Source of the DNA: Halococcus agarilyticus
Lineage (GTDB): Archaea > Halobacteriota > Halobacteria > Halobacteriales > Halococcaceae
Assembly (NCBI RefSeq): GCF_000334895.1
Contig: NZ_BAFM01000026.1
Span: 1-35,934 of the forward strand
DNA length: 35,934 nucleotides
Direction: 5' to 3'
Under the pieces are notes generated by a model. That model was not told the origin of the DNA, searched no databases, and was given only the letters and a program-made list of their open reading frames with translations. Of this stretch, positions 17,421-26,453 are shown one piece after another. Made by a program: the position numbers and the translations under genes. Within the stretch, counting starts at the first letter, position 1, and every line of letters begins with the position of its first letter.

Positions 17421-18065
17421 TTAACTGCCCTCCGACCGACCGAGAATGCGATCGACGATGCCGCGGTCGTCGTCGGACTCCTCGGCCGGCTCTGCCGCTT
17501 CGACCTCGCCGTCTTCGGCGATTTCGCGCTCACGGATCTCTTCTTGAACCGACGAGAAGAATCGTTTCACGACCTGATTCGCCGCTGGGTTGATGACCCG
17601 CTGGCCCATCGAGGCGATCCGGCCAAACACGTCGGCCTCGGTCTCCCACTCCACCCCGACGCCGTCGTCGACTTCGGAGAGTTCCATCCCCGAAGTCATC
17701 TCGAACGAGCTATCACCGGCCGAGCCCTCGCCCGAGGCCTCCATTGCGGGCTGTTCGCGGTGATCGATCGTCACGACCGTCTCGAACGTCGGATTCACCG
17801 GTCCAATGCTGATCTGCATGACGGCGGCGTAGCGTCCTCCCTCCTCGAACGCCCGTTCGGCGATGACTTCCGGGTCCGAGGTCGGTTCGACGTCCCGATC
17901 GGCGTGCTCCTCGCGGAGCGCGTCGAAATCGACGTCGCCGTCGTCGACCCGGACGAGAAACTCACATCCGGGAAGCGCGCTCTCGATCATCACCGGATCC
18001 GAGAGTGCGAGCCACACCTCCTCGGTGGTCGTGTCCTCGAGTTCGAACGTCCCACTGAATTCCAT
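17421..18065 (-). CDS. coxG: CoxG-like SRPBCC protein
   Basis: The 214-residue product starts MEFSGTFELEDTTTEEVW and has the ALPGCEFL pattern of the CoxG family. CoxG has been linked to membrane attachment of CO dehydrogenase and to delivery of electrons to quinones. An acidic insert of roughly 30 residues (about 41-73) interrupts the domain, and the C-terminus (about 170-214) is a charged linker ending GIVDRILGR. No membrane helix is visible. It is the first gene of the cox operon. Confidence 0.85.
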   Translation of the reverse strand: MEFSGTFELEDTTTEEVWLALSDPVMIESALPGCEFLVRVDDGDVDFDALREEHADRDVEPTSDPEVIAERAFEEGGRYAAVMQISIGPVNPTFETVVTIDHREQPAMEASGEGSAGDSSFEMTSGMELSEVDDGVGVEWETEADVFGRIASMGQRVINPAANQVVKRFFSSVQEEIREREIAEDGEVEAAEPAEESDDDRGIVDRILGRSEGS

Positions 18066-18235
18066 GTGTCGAGTTGCTCCCGAAAGGCGTGCGAGACACC
18101 TTCACCCTAGCATGTCGCTATGTAATGAAAAAGATTACCATGGTTTCGCGTCGCGCACACACGATCGTCCAGTGCCATCGACCGATCGTCCGACACCGGC
18201 GGAAGGGATATGACGCGTTCGAGCCACGAGACGGT
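18066..18235. promoter_or_regulatory. Divergent promoter region of the cox operon and moeA
   Basis: This 170-base region lies between divergent coxG and moeA. It is AT-rich in the middle (around 18118-18145) and contains the 8-base palindrome ACCATGGT at 18137-18144. For moeA, GGATATGA at 18206-18213 lies about 25 bases before the ATG, typical of a leaderless TATA box. For coxG, the stretch reading CATTACATAG on the minus strand near 18118-18127 is a candidate. Shared control is plausible because both sides serve a molybdenum enzyme. Confidence 0.5.
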
Positions 18236-19432
18236 ATGTCCGACCGCAAGCTGGTCCTCCGCTCGGTGGCGGTCGAACGGATCACCGAGGCCCGATCGAC
18301 AGCGCTCGCCGACGTCGCCACGGTGTCCGTCGAACTGGATGCGATCGCCGGGCGAGTGCTCGCCGAGGACGTCCACGCTCCTCGCGACGTCCCGCCGCAC
18401 GACTACGCCACGATGGATGGCTACGCCGCTGTGGCCGACGACGACCCGCCGCTCGCCGTCGTCGGCGAAGTCGCACCCGAGGACGAGCCACCGGAGATCG
18501 ATCCTGAAACGGCGGTGCGGATCGCCACGGGTGCGCCGCTGCCGTCGCGGGCCGACGCAGTGTTGAAACGCGAGGACGCAACCGTCGCGGACGGGCAGCT
18601 CACGACCTGGGATCTCGCCACCGGAACGAACGTCCACTGTCGAGGCACCACCGCCGAAGCGGACGAGCGGCTGTTCGCCGCGGGCGATCGACTCGCGCCG
18701 CGACACGCGGCGCTCTGCCGTGACGTCGGTATCGACACCCTTCCGGTCCGCGAGCGATTTACGGTCGGCATCGTCGCGACCGGGACCGAGATTCACGAGG
18801 GCCGCCAACCCGACCGCGACTCCGAATTTCTCGCCAACCTCGTTCGATCGTGGGGGCACGTCCCGGCGGACCTCCGAACCGTGCCCGACGATCCCGCCGC
18901 GGTTCGAGAGACGATCGAGGACGTGACCGCGAATCACGATATTGTCCTCACGACTGGCGGGACGAGCGTCGGAACGGCAGATCACGTTTCGAGTGCCCTC
19001 GCCGAGCACGACCCACTGTTCGCCGGCGTTCGCCTCCGGCCCGGTCGCCCTGTGACGGCCGCTGTGGTAGATGGCATTCCCGTCGTCGCACTTCCTGGAA
19101 AGCCGATCGCAGCTCACACCGCTGCCGTGCTCGTCGCCCGTCCGCTGTTCACTGGCGAATCTGATCTACCGACTGTGACGGCTACCCCCGAACACCACGT
19201 TGAGATACCCGACGTCGACCGAGAGTACGCGGTCCCGGTCGTCGTGACGGACGGCCGAGCGACGGCGCTCGGCCACGTCGATTCGTCGCTCTCGCTCTAC
19301 GACGAGCGGTTCAGGCCGGGCCTCGTCGCGGCGAGCACCCGGACGACGCTCGCCGACGGATTCGTTCTTACCGAAACCGCACTCGAACCTGACGAGTCGG
19401 TCGAGGTGGTTCCGTACCCAGTCGTCGAGTGA
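18236..19432 (+). CDS. moeA: Molybdopterin molybdenumtransferase MoeA
   Basis: Of several in-frame starts I choose the ATG at 18236 (398 residues), with a TATA-like element about 25 bases upstream. Motifs are PPHDYATMDGYA (53-64), the VGIVATGTEI stretch, and TTGGTSVG, followed by ALPGKP. MoeA inserts molybdate into adenylated molybdopterin to make active molybdenum cofactor. It diverges from the cox operon, whose large subunit needs this cofactor. Haloarchaea often have two moeA copies; this one may be dedicated to the molybdenum hydroxylase. Confidence 0.93.
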   Translation: MSDRKLVLRSVAVERITEARSTALADVATVSVELDAIAGRVLAEDVHAPRDVPPHDYATMDGYAAVADDDPPLAVVGEVAPEDEPPEIDPETAVRIATGAPLPSRADAVLKREDATVADGQLTTWDLATGTNVHCRGTTAEADERLFAAGDRLAPRHAALCRDVGIDTLPVRERFTVGIVATGTEIHEGRQPDRDSEFLANLVRSWGHVPADLRTVPDDPAAVRETIEDVTANHDIVLTTGGTSVGTADHVSSALAEHDPLFAGVRLRPGRPVTAAVVDGIPVVALPGKPIAAHTAAVLVARPLFTGESDLPTVTATPEHHVEIPDVDREYAVPVVVTDGRATALGHVDSSLSLYDERFRPGLVAASTRTTLADGFVLTETALEPDESVEVVPYPVVE

Positions 19433-19530
19433 GTTGCCACAGCCTACTGACCATCACGTTCGTTCGGACGCGAAAGGACAACGAACTCACTGGATGAAGC
19501 TTCAAGTATCTCGCTGTCTGTCGCTGAATA

Positions 19531-20112
19531 ATGGTCAACCCAAACGACGACCCGATCAAGCTAACGCCCTCGCGTTACGAAACGTGGCGAAGACTGTTCC
19601 AAGACGAACGTGAGCGAGTGATCGATGCAATCAGTACCACCGATCTCGGTGAGCACGTCGAACGCATCGAACACGTCGGTTCGACCGCCGTCCCGGAGCT
19701 ACCGGCGAAGGACATCGTCGATGTCGACATCGTTGTCGCAGACAATGCCGTAGCCACCGTCTCGGAAACGCTCGAAACGAAACTGGGCGGCACTCGCCTC
19801 GAAAACACCGATAGCTGGTATCCGCTTTTCCGTACTCACGACGGCCAGCGGTTCAACGATCACGTCTTTGCAGCGTCGGGTCGCAAGTGGAAGATCAGCG
19901 TTGTCACTCGCGCGGTACTGTGCAGTCGTCCCGAACTGCGCCGAGAGTACGAACAGTTGAAACGAGAACTGGCTCACGACCACGACGACCTGACGGCGTA
20001 CTCACGGGGCAAGACCGCGTTCGTCGAGCGAGTGCTCTGCGTCGGACGGGACGCCGACGACCTGGAGTTCGATTTCACAGTGCCTATCGACCAATCGGCA
20101 GAACAGGCGTAG
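19531..20112 (+). CDS. GrpB family protein (nucleotidyltransferase-like fold)
   Basis: The 193-residue product shows the GrpB/UPF0157 signature: a YxTWxRLFQDE start and HVGSTAVPELPAKDIVDVDI near 50-70. The family has a nucleotidyltransferase-like fold; its function is poorly known. An unrelated annotation as dephospho-CoA kinase in some genomes comes from fusions. A TATA-like AGTATC lies about 25 bases before the ATG. It ends 15 bases before the convergent rps2 stop. No functional link to moeA is evident. Base composition is a little less GC-rich than its neighbours. Confidence 0.85.
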   Translation: MVNPNDDPIKLTPSRYETWRRLFQDERERVIDAISTTDLGEHVERIEHVGSTAVPELPAKDIVDVDIVVADNAVATVSETLETKLGGTRLENTDSWYPLFRTHDGQRFNDHVFAASGRKWKISVVTRAVLCSRPELRREYEQLKRELAHDHDDLTAYSRGKTAFVERVLCVGRDADDLEFDFTVPIDQSAEQA

Positions 20113-20127
20113 AGCAGCCGAGGCCGT

Positions 20128-20922
20128 TCAGATGCCCTCTTCGAAGTCGTCGAGTTCGTACATCGTGTCCGCGCCACGGCGGTCGAGCGTCTCGTTCGCG
20201 AGCAGCCAGTAGACCACCGACAGCGCCCGGCGGCCCTTGTTGTTCGTCGGGATCGCGAGGTCCACGTTGCTCGTGGAGTTGTTCGAGTCGCACATCGCGA
20301 CCACCGGGATTCCGACTGTAATGGCCTCCGTGACGGCTTGGGCGTCGCCGATCGGGTCCGTCACCACGAGCACGTCGGGTTCGATGTACCCGTCGTAGTC
20401 GGGGTTGGTGAGCGTCCCGGGGATGAACCGCCCCGTCCGGGCGCGCGCGCCGAGGGCGTCGGCGAGCTTTTCCGCCGGGAACCGGCCGTACTGGCGCGAG
20501 GAGGCCACGAGGATCCCCTCGGGGTCGTAGTTCGCGAGGAAGTCGGCCGCAGTGCGAATGCGCTCGTCGGTTCGGCCCACGTCAAGTACGTAGAGGCCGT
20601 CGGTCCGGACACGGTGGATGAACCGCTCCATCTCGTCGGTCTTCTGCTGGGTGCCGATGTGGACGCCCGCGCCGAGGTAGTCCTCGACGGGGATGAGGAG
20701 GTCGGCCTCGTCGTCGGCCATCACGTCCTCGTCGAACGCCGGCCCGTCCTCGATTTCCTCGTCGGCGTCACCCTCGGCCTCGTCGGCGTCGGTCGTACCC
20801 TCGGTCGATTCGTCTCTGACGTCGGTTGCGGGGTCCTCTGCGGGGTTCGCGCCGGCTTCGCCGGTCGGTTCCTCCTCGATGTCGCGTTCGGCCGCGTCGA
20901 GACCCTCTTCGTTGTTGCTCAT
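20128..20922 (-). CDS. rps2: Small ribosomal subunit protein S2
   Basis: The 264-residue protein has the archaeal S2 core starting near [15 protein letters not shown] and including [28 protein letters not shown] and [16 protein letters not shown]. The first 70 residues form a very acidic extension, common in haloarchaeal S2. S2 belongs to the 30S subunit. The ATG overlaps the enolase stop by four bases, making it the last gene of the L18e-to-S2 operon. Confidence 0.96.
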   Translation of the reverse strand: MSNNEEGLDAAERDIEEEPTGEAGANPAEDPATDVRDESTEGTTDADEAEGDADEEIEDGPAFDEDVMADDEADLLIPVEDYLGAGVHIGTQQKTDEMERFIHRVRTDGLYVLDVGRTDERIRTAADFLANYDPEGILVASSRQYGRFPAEKLADALGARARTGRFIPGTLTNPDYDGYIEPDVLVVTDPIGDAQAVTEAITVGIPVVAMCDSNNSTSNVDLAIPTNNKGRRALSVVYWLLANETLDRRGADTMYELDDFEEGI

Positions 20923-22121
20923 GCGGTTTCCTCGGTTCTGATGAGTTCGTTTAGCTTGGCTGTGCGCTCGCCGCCGACTGCGCCCGTCTTGACGAACGGT
21001 GCGGCGGTCGCGACGGCGAGGTGTGCGATCGTGGTGTCCTCGGTCTCGCCGGATCGGTGCGAGATCACGGGCGCGAGCCCGCTCTCGACGGCGCGCTCGG
21101 TCGCGTCGAACGCGTCCGAGAGCGTCCCGATCTGGTTCGGTTTCACGAGGAGGGCGTTCGCCGCGCCCGCCTCGATCCCGCGATCGAGCCGCTCGACGTT
21201 CGTCACGAACAGGTCGTCGCCACAGATCAGGGTTTCATCACCCACCCGATCGGTCAGGTCGGCGAACCCGTCGAAGTCCTCCTCGTCGAGCGGGTCCTCG
21301 ACGTAGACGAGATCGTACTCGTCGACGAGGTCCGCGACGTACTCGATCTGCTCGTCGGGCGTTCGCTCGGTGTCGCCGTAGCGGTAGACACCCTCGTCGG
21401 CGTCGTAGAGTTCGGTCGCCGCCACGTCGAGGCCGAACCCGATGTCGAAGCCGACCTCGTCGGCGATCTGCTCCGTGGCTTCGGCGACGATCTCGAACGC
21501 CTCGCTATCCTCGATCGCGGGAGCCCACGCACCCTCGTCACCTTTCGCCGCGGGAACGTCCCGATCGGCGAGGATCTCGCCGACTGCGGCGTGAACCTGC
21601 GCGTTCGCGAACACCGCGTCCGCGACGCTGGGTGCGCCCACCGGTGCGGCGAGGAACTCCTGGATGTGGGTCGCACGGGCCGCGTGCTCGCCGCCGCCGA
21701 TCACGTTGCCGAGCGGCGTGGGAAAGTCGTTCCCGCGGAACGCACCCCCTAAGTGCTGGTACAGGGGTGCGCCGAGAGCGTCGGCCGCGGCGTGTGCGGC
21801 AGCCATCGAGATTGCCACCGCGCTGTTCGCGCCGATCTCACCGAAGTCGTCGGTGCCGTCGGCTGCACGCAGCGCGGCGTCGACCGAGCGCTGATCGCCG
21901 GCGTACACCTGGCCCTCGATCCGCGGGACGGCGTGCTTGCGCGCGCTCGCGATCGCCTCGCCCGCGGGCAGCGAGGTCGCCTCGTGCGCGCCGGTGCTCG
22001 CGCCGCTCGGTGCGGCCGCCCGGCCGAACCCGCCCGACTCGGTGGTGACTTCGGCCTCGACCGTGGGGTTCCCACGGGAGTCGAGAATTCGGCGGAGTCG
22101 GATCTCGGTGACGAGCGTCAT
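20919..22121 (-). CDS. eno: Enolase
   Basis: The 400-residue protein starts with the enolase N-terminus [16 protein letters not shown]. It carries the magnesium-binding residues in DVAATE and in VEDPLDEED, the catalytic lysine in VKPNQIGTL, and the closing SHRSGETED motif. It converts 2-phosphoglycerate to phosphoenolpyruvate. Its place within the ribosomal and RNA polymerase operon is conserved in archaea. The start overlaps the rpoK stop by four bases. Confidence 0.97.
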   Translation of the reverse strand: MTLVTEIRLRRILDSRGNPTVEAEVTTESGGFGRAAAPSGASTGAHEATSLPAGEAIASARKHAVPRIEGQVYAGDQRSVDAALRAADGTDDFGEIGANSAVAISMAAAHAAADALGAPLYQHLGGAFRGNDFPTPLGNVIGGGEHAARATHIQEFLAAPVGAPSVADAVFANAQVHAAVGEILADRDVPAAKGDEGAWAPAIEDSEAFEIVAEATEQIADEVGFDIGFGLDVAATELYDADEGVYRYGDTERTPDEQIEYVADLVDEYDLVYVEDPLDEEDFDGFADLTDRVGDETLICGDDLFVTNVERLDRGIEAGAANALLVKPNQIGTLSDAFDATERAVESGLAPVISHRSGETEDTTIAHLAVATAAPFVKTGAVGGERTAKLNELIRTEETA

Positions 22122-22303
22122 TGCTGGCCTCGATTCACCGTGAAGGGCAACACGCCGGCGTCGTACTCCTCGGCCGCGATCAGGATCGGCTCCGTGCTAT
22201 CGGTCCCGATCAGCACGGGCGCGCCGTAGGCGATCTGGAGCGCGCGCGCGCCGATGATCCGGGCCTTCTCGTATCGATTGTAGCGTTGGCTCGCCATGGA
22301 CAT
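22118..22303 (-). CDS. rpoK: RNA polymerase subunit K (Rpb6/omega homologue)
   Basis: The product (61 residues from ATG 22303, or 59 from ATG 22297) contains [23 protein letters not shown] and the conserved end [10 protein letters not shown]. RpoK helps assemble and stabilise the polymerase. I prefer 22303, whose ATG shares one base with the rpoN stop (TGATG), but 22297 is equally consistent with homologues. Further upstream the frame overlaps rpoN and is not used. Confidence 0.93.
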   Translation of the reverse strand: MSMASQRYNRYEKARIIGARALQIAYGAPVLIGTDSTEPILIAAEEYDAGVLPFTVNRGQQ

Positions 22304-22494
22304 CACTGATAGGGGGCCACGATGTCGACGAGGTCGGAGTGCGACACCAGCATTCGGCGACAGCAGTGCCGGTCCACGCCGAGGTCGTCGAGCACGTCGG
22401 CCGGGTCCTCGCCGTCCTCGACCCGCGCCTCGAACGGCTCCCAGTGCTCGCCGACGACCTTCCCGCAGGTGAAACACCGCACGGGCACCATCAT
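22303..22494 (-). CDS. rpoN: RNA polymerase subunit N (Rpb10 homologue)
   Basis: The 63-residue protein has the zinc-binding pattern CFTCGK (C7, C10) and CCRR (C44, C45), characteristic of RpoN/Rpb10, which supports the Rpb3-Rpb11 assembly platform. It begins with two methionines; the second (22491) is also a possible start. It follows the S9 gene by 36 bases and is coupled to rpoK. Confidence 0.95.
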   Translation of the reverse strand: MMVPVRCFTCGKVVGEHWEPFEARVEDGEDPADVLDDLGVDRHCCRRMLVSHSDLVDIVAPYQ

Positions 22495-22530
22495 GGTCGT
22501 TTCCCTCCCGGGGCTGGCGTCCCGATCATC

Positions 22531-22926
22531 TTAGCGATAGGACTTCTGGTAGCGTGCCCGTGCGCCCGGGCCGCCCCATTTCTTAGACTCGGACTGGCGG
22601 ACGTCGTTCACGAGCAGCGACCGGTCGAACTCCATGTACGCGTCGCGGAGTTCGGCGTCGTTCGCGTGCTCGACGAGCCCGCGCGCGATCGCGGTCCGGA
22701 CCGCGTCGGCCTGGCCGACGGTGCCGCCGCCCTCCACGTCGACGGAGATGTCGACGCTCTCGCGGCGCTCCTCCGCGATGCGGAACGGTTCGAGCATCTT
22801 CAGCCGTGCCAGCTCGGGCTCGATCAGTTCGACTGGTTTCGCGTTCACGCGCACGCGACCCTCGCCCTCCGAGACGGTGGCTCGCGCGATCGCGGTCTTC
22901 TTCTTGCCTGAGGTGTTCGTTACCAT
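22531..22926 (-). CDS. rps9: Small ribosomal subunit protein S9
   Basis: The 131-residue protein starts with [12 protein letters not shown], has the [19 protein letters not shown] segment, and ends [11 protein letters not shown], the C-terminal tail of S9 that reaches into the P site tRNA. It overlaps the end of the L13 gene by seven bases. L13-S9 pairing is conserved across life. Confidence 0.97.
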   Translation of the reverse strand: MVTNTSGKKKTAIARATVSEGEGRVRVNAKPVELIEPELARLKMLEPFRIAEERRESVDISVDVEGGGTVGQADAVRTAIARGLVEHANDAELRDAYMEFDRSLLVNDVRQSESKKWGGPGARARYQKSYR

Positions 22927-23357
22927 GTGACGTTGGCTCCGAGGTTCTCGCTCACGTCGCCCAGTTGGACGAACTTGGTGTTCGACAGCCGATCCAGCGA
23001 GGTCCCGTCGAGAACTGCCGCGTCGTCCTCGAAGGGATCGCCGACGTAGACCCGCACGCGCTCGAACGCCTCGCGACCGCGCGGGTTTTTGTATGGAAGC
23101 ATCCCGCGGATCGAGCGTTTCATGATCCGGTCGGGGCGTTTGGGGTAGTACGGCCCGCTGTCCGAGCCGAGGTCGGCGCGGTCCTCGAAGACGCCCATCA
23201 CGTCGTCGGTGCCGCCCGTGATGACCGCCTCCTCGGCGTTGACCACGGCGACGCGCTCGCCATCGAGGGCGCGTTCGGCGACCTGGCTCGCGACCCGCCC
23301 CAGGATGCAGTCCCGGGCGTCGACCACGACGTCGGGTTCGAACTCCGCGGCGTTCAT
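22920..23357 (-). CDS. rpl13: Large ribosomal subunit protein L13
   Basis: The ATG at 23357 (145 residues) gives the normal archaeal L13 start, with [15 protein letters not shown] near 10-24, followed by [14 protein letters not shown] and [22 protein letters not shown]. The frame is open further upstream, but that part overlaps the L18e gene. The start overlaps the L18e stop by four bases. L13 binds 23S rRNA early in 50S assembly. Confidence 0.96.
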   Translation of the reverse strand: MNAAEFEPDVVVDARDCILGRVASQVAERALDGERVAVVNAEEAVITGGTDDVMGVFEDRADLGSDSGPYYPKRPDRIMKRSIRGMLPYKNPRGREAFERVRVYVGDPFEDDAAVLDGTSLDRLSNTKFVQLGDVSENLGANVTW

Positions 23358-23704
23358 CGGATCACCCGGACGTCCGAACCCTCGGGGTTCTGTTCGATGC
23401 ACTCCTCCAGCGGGAGCGACTCCCCGACTTGATCGATCTTCGTTTCGGCCGTACCGGAGAAGTCGACTGCCGCCACGGTGACGGGCTTTTCGAGGACGCC
23501 GCTGCCGAGCACCTTGCCCGGCACGACGACTGTCTCTTCCTCCTTGGCGTAGCGTTCGATCCGACCGAGGTTGACCTCGGCGTGGGTGCGCCGGGGCTTC
23601 TCCAGACGGTCGGCGACCGCCCGCCAGACGGGACTGTCCGACTCGCGGGCGGTCGATTTCAGTTCAGTGATGAGACTCGTGAGCCTCGGATTGGTCTTGC
23701 TCAT
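23354..23704 (-). CDS. rpl18e: Large ribosomal subunit protein L18e
   Basis: The 116-residue protein starts [12 protein letters not shown] and contains [25 protein letters not shown] and a long [16 protein letters not shown] segment, all typical of L18e (eukaryotic L18), a ribosomal protein absent from bacteria. It is the first protein gene after tRNA-Leu, only 21 bases downstream of the tRNA 3' end, so the tRNA may be cut from the same transcript. Confidence 0.96.
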   Translation of the reverse strand: MSKTNPRLTSLITELKSTARESDSPVWRAVADRLEKPRRTHAEVNLGRIERYAKEEETVVVPGKVLGSGVLEKPVTVAAVDFSGTAETKIDQVGESLPLEECIEQNPEGSDVRVIR

Positions 23705-23725
23705 AGCTTGTCTCCCAAAAGAGCA

Positions 23726-23810
23726 TGCAGGGAGCAGGATTCGAACCTGCGAACTCCTACGAGACAGCGCCCTGAACGCTGCGCCGTTGACCTGACTTGG
23801 CTATCCCTGC
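23726..23810 (-). tRNA. tRNA-Leu (anticodon CAG)
   Basis: On the minus strand the 85-base gene has the acceptor stem GCAGGGA/TCCCTGC with discriminator A. The anticodon stem is CAGCG/CGCTG with loop TTCAGGG (anticodon CAG, reading CUG). A long variable arm and the T arm GCAGG-TTCGAAT-CCTGC complete it. The long variable arm fits a class II leucine tRNA. CCA is not encoded and no intron is seen. It lies between rpoD and L18e. Confidence 0.95.
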
Positions 23811-23996
23811 ACGCGAACTGCACTCGTTTCCGTCCCCACAAACCAGTTTCGATCGGCGGCACGCCACTCAGGGGGCGCGCGACGCGCGGCGTTCGCTCGC
23901 CGTGCCGACGCGTCAGCGCGATGGAGTCGTGCCGAGACATGCGCTCCCCCGCAGTGCGGGCGGCGCACGATCGTCCGTGGTTCGTGGGGCGATACA
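23811..23996 (-). other. Gap between rpoD and tRNA-Leu
   Basis: These 186 bases lie after the rpoD stop and before tRNA-Leu on the minus strand. No frame has the acidic composition of a haloarchaeal protein. It should hold the promoter of the tRNA-Leu and L18e-S2 operon, but no clear TATA box stands out; GGTTTGTGG on the minus strand near 23840-23850 is a weak candidate. Confidence 0.35.
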
Positions 23997-24743
23997 TTAC
24001 AGTTGAACGGCTTCCTTGAGTTCGTTCGCGCGCGTTTCCAACGAGTCGACCGCCGCCGTCACCAGCTCCTCGACGGTCAGCGAACCATCAGTTTCGACGT
24101 GGAAGACGAACGCGTTCGGCACGTCCTCGACCGTGACCTCCTTGCCCGGATACCGATTCGTGAGGTCGTTGTCGAACTCCTCGGTCAGGATCAGCTCGCC
24201 ATCCTCCTCGATGACACCCCGGAGGATGTTCGGCTCCTCGTCGGCGAACTCCTCGCGATCGCCGACGACCTCGACAGTTTGAAGATGACGATAGCCGACC
24301 GCCACGCCGCCCTGGTGTTTGGCGTGGGACTTCCCGGTGTCGAGTACGGCTTCGGCCTCGACTTCGAGGCGCTGGTCCTCTTTGAGTTCGATGATCGGGA
24401 CGTTGTCCTCGGCGGGCTCGACGACCGAATCGCTGCTGACGAGATCGCCCGAGTACGCGGTATCGGGGCCCGAAACGTCGATCCCCAGGGTGACGCCCTC
24501 GCCCGACTCGAACTCGTTCGGCGGCGCGTTGAGTGGCACCATCCCGAGCCGGTGGCCGATCTGCTCGTCGAACATCACCGACGAGTTCTCGACCACCCGA
24601 ACGGTGTCGATCGACAGGGTGGGAACGTCGGCCACCATCGCCCGCCGGATGCCGTTGGCGAACGCGGGCGTGATCCCCCGGACGAGGAAGCGTGCGTCGC
24701 GGTCGTCGCGGTCGATGAACGTCACGTCGTAGCCGGTGCTCAC
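23997..24743 (-). CDS. rpoD: RNA polymerase subunit D (Rpb3/alpha homologue)
   Basis: The GTG at 24743 starts a 248-residue protein beginning [18 protein letters not shown]. It contains the RpoD dimerisation helix region [19 protein letters not shown] and [10 protein letters not shown]. RpoD forms the assembly platform with RpoL. No cysteine occurs in the protein, so it cannot bind the 3Fe-4S or 4Fe-4S cluster found in RpoD of some other archaea. It follows the S11 gene by two bases, its usual place. Confidence 0.95.
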   Translation of the reverse strand: MSTGYDVTFIDRDDRDARFLVRGITPAFANGIRRAMVADVPTLSIDTVRVVENSSVMFDEQIGHRLGMVPLNAPPNEFESGEGVTLGIDVSGPDTAYSGDLVSSDSVVEPAEDNVPIIELKEDQRLEVEAEAVLDTGKSHAKHQGGVAVGYRHLQTVEVVGDREEFADEEPNILRGVIEEDGELILTEEFDNDLTNRYPGKEVTVEDVPNAFVFHVETDGSLTVEELVTAAVDSLETRANELKEAVQL

Positions 24744-24745
24744 GG

Positions 24746-25135
24746 TTAGAACCCGCTCGATTTGGGCGCGCGAGTGCCGTCGTGTGGGATCGGCGTGACG
24801 TCCTCGATCCGGCCGATCTCCAGTCCGGCGCGCGCGAGCGCCCGGATAGTCGCCTGTGCGCCCGGCCCGGGACTCTGCTGGAGGTTCCCGCCGGGACCGC
24901 GGACCTTGACGTGGACGCCCTCGATTCCCTGGGCGAGCACCTCCTCGGCGACGCCCTCGGCCATCTGCATCGCGGCATAGGGCGACGCCTCGTCGCGGTT
25001 CTGCTTCACCGCGGTCCCGCCGCTGGATTTGGCGAGCGTCTCCGCTCCGGTCTGGTCGGTGATCGTGATGATCGTGTTGTTGAAGGAGGCGTGGACGTGT
25101 GCGACCGCCCACCGTTCCTCGTCTTCGGCGCTCAT
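24746..25135 (-). CDS. rps11: Small ribosomal subunit protein S11
   Basis: The 129-residue protein has [17 protein letters not shown] near the start, a glycine-rich VRGPGGN segment, and ends with [18 protein letters not shown], the conserved S11 terminus. S11 forms part of the platform of the 30S subunit. The ATG overlaps the S4 stop by four bases. Confidence 0.97.
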   Translation of the reverse strand: MSAEDEERWAVAHVHASFNNTIITITDQTGAETLAKSSGGTAVKQNRDEASPYAAMQMAEGVAEEVLAQGIEGVHVKVRGPGGNLQQSPGPGAQATIRALARAGLEIGRIEDVTPIPHDGTRAPKSSGF

Positions 25136-25659
25136 TCTTGTTCCTCCGCTCGTTCGGGGTGCAGCTCGTCCGCGATCGGGCTCGTCTCGTCGAATCCCAC
25201 GAGATCCTCTTCGCTCACGTCGACCTTCCGCGAGGGTGTCGTCACCCGTGCGCCGTCGACGACGATATGTCCATGAGAAACGAACTGACGGGCCTGCTGG
25301 ACCGTGTTCGCGAGTCCGGTGCGGTAGACGACGGTTTGCAGCCGGCGTTCGAGTACGTCAGTGACTTCGAGGCTCAACACGTCGTCGAGCCCGTCCGTTT
25401 CGCTGAGGATGCCGAGTCGTCGGAGCCGAGCGAGGAACGGTTCGCCCTCGCGTTCGGCGGCGTCGACGTCGCCCTGGGCCTCCCCCAGCAGTCGTCGTGC
25501 CTCGCGGCGGAACCCGCGGAGTTCGGACTGCGCTCTCCACAACTCCTCCTTGTTCTTCAGGCCGTAGCGCCCGATGAGATTGGACTCCTCGGCGATGCGC
25601 TCGCCCTGGAAGGGGTGGTTCGGCGTCTCGTAGCCCTTCGTGTTGGATCCGAGCGCCAT
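25132..25659 (-). CDS. rps4: Small ribosomal subunit protein S4
   Basis: The 175-residue protein has the archaeal S4 pattern: [30 protein letters not shown] is recognisable near the N-terminus, and the S4 RNA-binding domain includes [13 protein letters not shown] and [15 protein letters not shown]4 starts 30S assembly. It is directly preceded by the S13 gene with no intergenic bases. The C-terminus is acidic (ERAEEQE). Confidence 0.97.
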   Translation of the reverse strand: MALGSNTKGYETPNHPFQGERIAEESNLIGRYGLKNKEELWRAQSELRGFRREARRLLGEAQGDVDAAEREGEPFLARLRRLGILSETDGLDDVLSLEVTDVLERRLQTVVYRTGLANTVQQARQFVSHGHIVVDGARVTTPSRKVDVSEEDLVGFDETSPIADELHPERAEEQE

Positions 25660-26175
25660 CTATTCGCCCTCCGCCTCCTCTTCCATCTCTTCCTGGATGG
25701 CTTCGACGTTCACGCCGATAGTCCCCTCCGAGCGGCCGGTGGACTTGGTGCGCTGGCCACGGACCTTCTGGCCGCGCTCGTGGCGCACGCCCTTGTACGA
25801 ACTGATCATCTGCATGCGATTGATGTCCTGCTGACGAGTCAGCGAGAGGTCGTTGCCGACCTCGTGGGTGGTCTCGCCCGTGAAGTAGTCGGTCGGACGG
25901 TTGGTGAGCCACGCCGGTACGTCCTCGGCGAACCCTTCGACGTGCTCGATGATCGAATCGACCGCGTCGTCGTCGAGTCGGCCGAGCGTCGCCGTCCGGT
26001 CGACGTCCGCCTCCGCCGCGATGATGCGAGCGGCCCGCCGTCCGACACCGTTCATGCCGGTCAGCGCCCGCTCGACGCTTTTCGTCCCGTCGAGGTCGGT
26101 CTGGCCGATTCGGACGAAGTAACGGATGTCCTCCTCTTCGTCTTCGGCCGGTGTGTCTGGGTCTTCTGCGCTCAT
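25660..26175 (-). CDS. rps13: Small ribosomal subunit protein S13
   Basis: The ATG at 26175 gives 171 residues; the open frame further upstream runs into tRNA-Ser and is not used. The core starts at IRYFVRIGQTDLDG and contains LTGMNGVGRRAARII and the tail RHERGQKVRGQRTKSTGR. The N-terminal 15 residues and the C-terminal 15 residues are acidic. S13 contacts 5S/50S at the subunit bridge and the P site tRNA. It lies 14 bases after tRNA-Ser. Confidence 0.96.
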   Translation of the reverse strand: MSAEDPDTPAEDEEEDIRYFVRIGQTDLDGTKSVERALTGMNGVGRRAARIIAAEADVDRTATLGRLDDDAVDSIIEHVEGFAEDVPAWLTNRPTDYFTGETTHEVGNDLSLTRQQDINRMQMISSYKGVRHERGQKVRGQRTKSTGRSEGTIGVNVEAIQEEMEEEAEGE

Positions 26176-26189
26176 ATGATGTGTTCGAG

Positions 26190-26274
26190 CGTCGTGGCTG
26201 GGATTCGAACCCAGGAGGCTGTGCGCCACAGAGTTAGCAACCCTGCGCCTTGGGCCAGGCTTGGCTACCACGAC
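26190..26274 (-). tRNA. tRNA-Ser (anticodon GCT)
   Basis: On the minus strand the 85-base gene has the acceptor stem GTCGTGG/CCACGAC with discriminator G. The anticodon stem is CAGGG/CTCTG with loop TTGCTAA (anticodon GCT, reading AGC and AGU). A long variable arm and the T arm CTGGG-TTCGAAT-CCCAG complete it, as expected for serine. No intron or encoded CCA is seen. It heads the S13-S4-S11-RpoD gene group. Confidence 0.95.
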
Positions 26275-26453
26275 CCGTCCCTTGTCAGTCTCGCCCTTCC
26301 GGACTCGGGGCCGACCCCCTGCAGTACGTGTCTCGGACTAATTCGACGCGGGTATTTAACCCCAACGAAACCCGGGTCGGAGTCGGGCCCGACGCCACGA
26401 CGATCGATCGGCGGGTTCCCAACCCTTATCGCTCGGCCGGAGCTACCGCCGCT
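26275..26453. promoter_or_regulatory. Divergent promoter region of tRNA-Ser and mrp
   Basis: Between the divergent tRNA-Ser and the Mrp gene lies TATTTAA at 26353-26359 in a GC-rich setting; reading on the minus strand it appears as GGTTAAATACCC, a strong TATA candidate. It is about 80 bases before the tRNA 5' end. A separate TTATC at 26426-26430 lies about 25 bases before the mrp ATG and suggests a leaderless mrp transcript. Confidence 0.5.

Noticed and set aside
23701-23997. 98-codon minus-strand frame across tRNA-Leu
   Set aside because: It is a translation of the tRNA gene and its flank; such RRFESCSLH-type peptides are a common artefact.
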